Shown one piece after another: positions 6,138-6,437 of a DNA stretch of 6,437 nucleotides (position 1 is the first letter of the stretch; each line of letters starts with the position of its first letter). The stretch is taken from NCBI GenBank assembly GCA_016875515.1, contig VGRA01000155.1, positions 1 to 6,437 on the forward strand. Direction: 5' to 3'. Source of the stretch: Deltaproteobacteria bacterium (lineage in GTDB: Bacteria > Myxococcota > Myxococcia > Myxococcales > Myxococcaceae). Below the pieces are notes generated by a model. The model saw nothing but the letters and a program-made list of their open reading frames with translations, was not told the DNA's origin and did no database searches. Position numbers and translations under genes: made by a program.

Positions 6138-6194
6138 CAGCCCCGCTGCTGTCTCCACCATCCCGGTGGGACATCCAACCAAAGGAGGCAGGGC

Positions 6195-6437
6195 GTGAGT
6201 TTCCAGTACGGCAAACGCTACACGGTCTTCAGCATACGGAAGGCGGAGCGGGGGGACGCGAGCGTGTGGACGCGCGCGGGCAACGCGTTCCTCAACAAGG
6301 ACGGCTCCCTGAACGTCTACCTGGACGTGCTCCCCATGTCGGGGGTGCTGCACGTGCGGGAGGCGGTGGAGGAGCGGCAGCGGGCAGACGGGGCGCAGAA
6401 CGAACGGCCGGAGCTCGCGGAGCTCCCGGCCATGGGG
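6195..6437 (+). CDS. Small conserved protein of unknown function (runs off the right edge)
   Basis: The visible 81 residues begin VSFQYGKRYTVFSIRKAERG and continue with SVWTRAGNAFLNKDGSLNVY, then LDVLPMSGVLHVRE. The pattern of an RYTVFSIRK strand, a W-x-R-AG-x-AF turn, NKDGSLNVYLDVLP and L-HVRE resembles a family of short conserved proteins in proteobacteria and myxobacteria with no known role that I can name. After about residue 62 the sequence becomes charged and low in hydrophobics (EERQRADGAQNERPELAELP), suggesting a flexible tail near the end of a small soluble protein. No stop occurs before the window ends. The GTG start is supported by a near-perfect Shine-Dalgarno AAAGGAGG at 6181-6188, 6 nt upstream, and by the family start. 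The gene is divergent from the B12 operon and preceded by a sigma-54-like promoter, so it is probably regulated separately. Confidence 0.82.
   Translation, partial: MSFQYGKRYTVFSIRKAERGDASVWTRAGNAFLNKDGSLNVYLDVLPMSGVLHVREAVEERQRADGAQNERPELAELPAMG

Overview
The window is very GC-rich, with G or C at nearly every third codon position. Its protein families and architectures (a Cys-rich lipoprotein with repeated CGxCGxAC motifs, a TonB receptor, and a small conserved protein with an RYTVFSIRK start) point to a myxobacterium of the Myxococcus/Corallococcus/Archangium type. That assignment is inferred from sequence character alone.

The core is a minus-strand vitamin B12 (cobalamin) uptake operon that reads from right to left. 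A good sigma-70-type promoter (TTGACG, 18 bp, TATAAC; 5979-6008) starts a transcript that runs almost at once into a cobalamin riboswitch (about 5759-5970). Between the riboswitch and the first gene lie a 10-bp hairpin and a second hairpin that buries the Shine-Dalgarno sequence. This suggests control at translation initiation. Three genes follow, joined end to end by overlapping stop and start codons: a BtuB-like TonB-dependent receptor (3740-5677), a 533-residue lipoprotein with a Cys-rich repeat domain and a predicted beta-propeller (2142-3743), and a BtuF-like periplasmic binding protein (1288-2142). The N-terminal third of a BtuC-like permease lies on the same strand at the left edge (1-292). 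It is separated from btuF by about 1 kb that contains a small opposite-strand membrane-protein gene (523-813) and a stretch with no convincing gene (814-1287).

The working model has the receptor carry B12 across the outer membrane with TonB energy, BtuF carry it through the periplasm, and BtuC with an ATPase outside the window import it. The lipoprotein between receptor and binding protein is the most interesting item. A lipid-anchored beta-propeller encoded next to btuB recalls BtuG of Bacteroides, a surface B12-capture protein, but here it carries a Cys-rich N-terminal stalk. This role is an inference.

At the right edge a divergent gene (6195 to beyond the end) encodes a small conserved protein of unknown function. 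It has a near-consensus sigma-54 promoter (6122-6137) and a strong ribosome binding site. No rRNA, tRNA, CRISPR array, insertion sequence or clear intrinsic terminator was seen.
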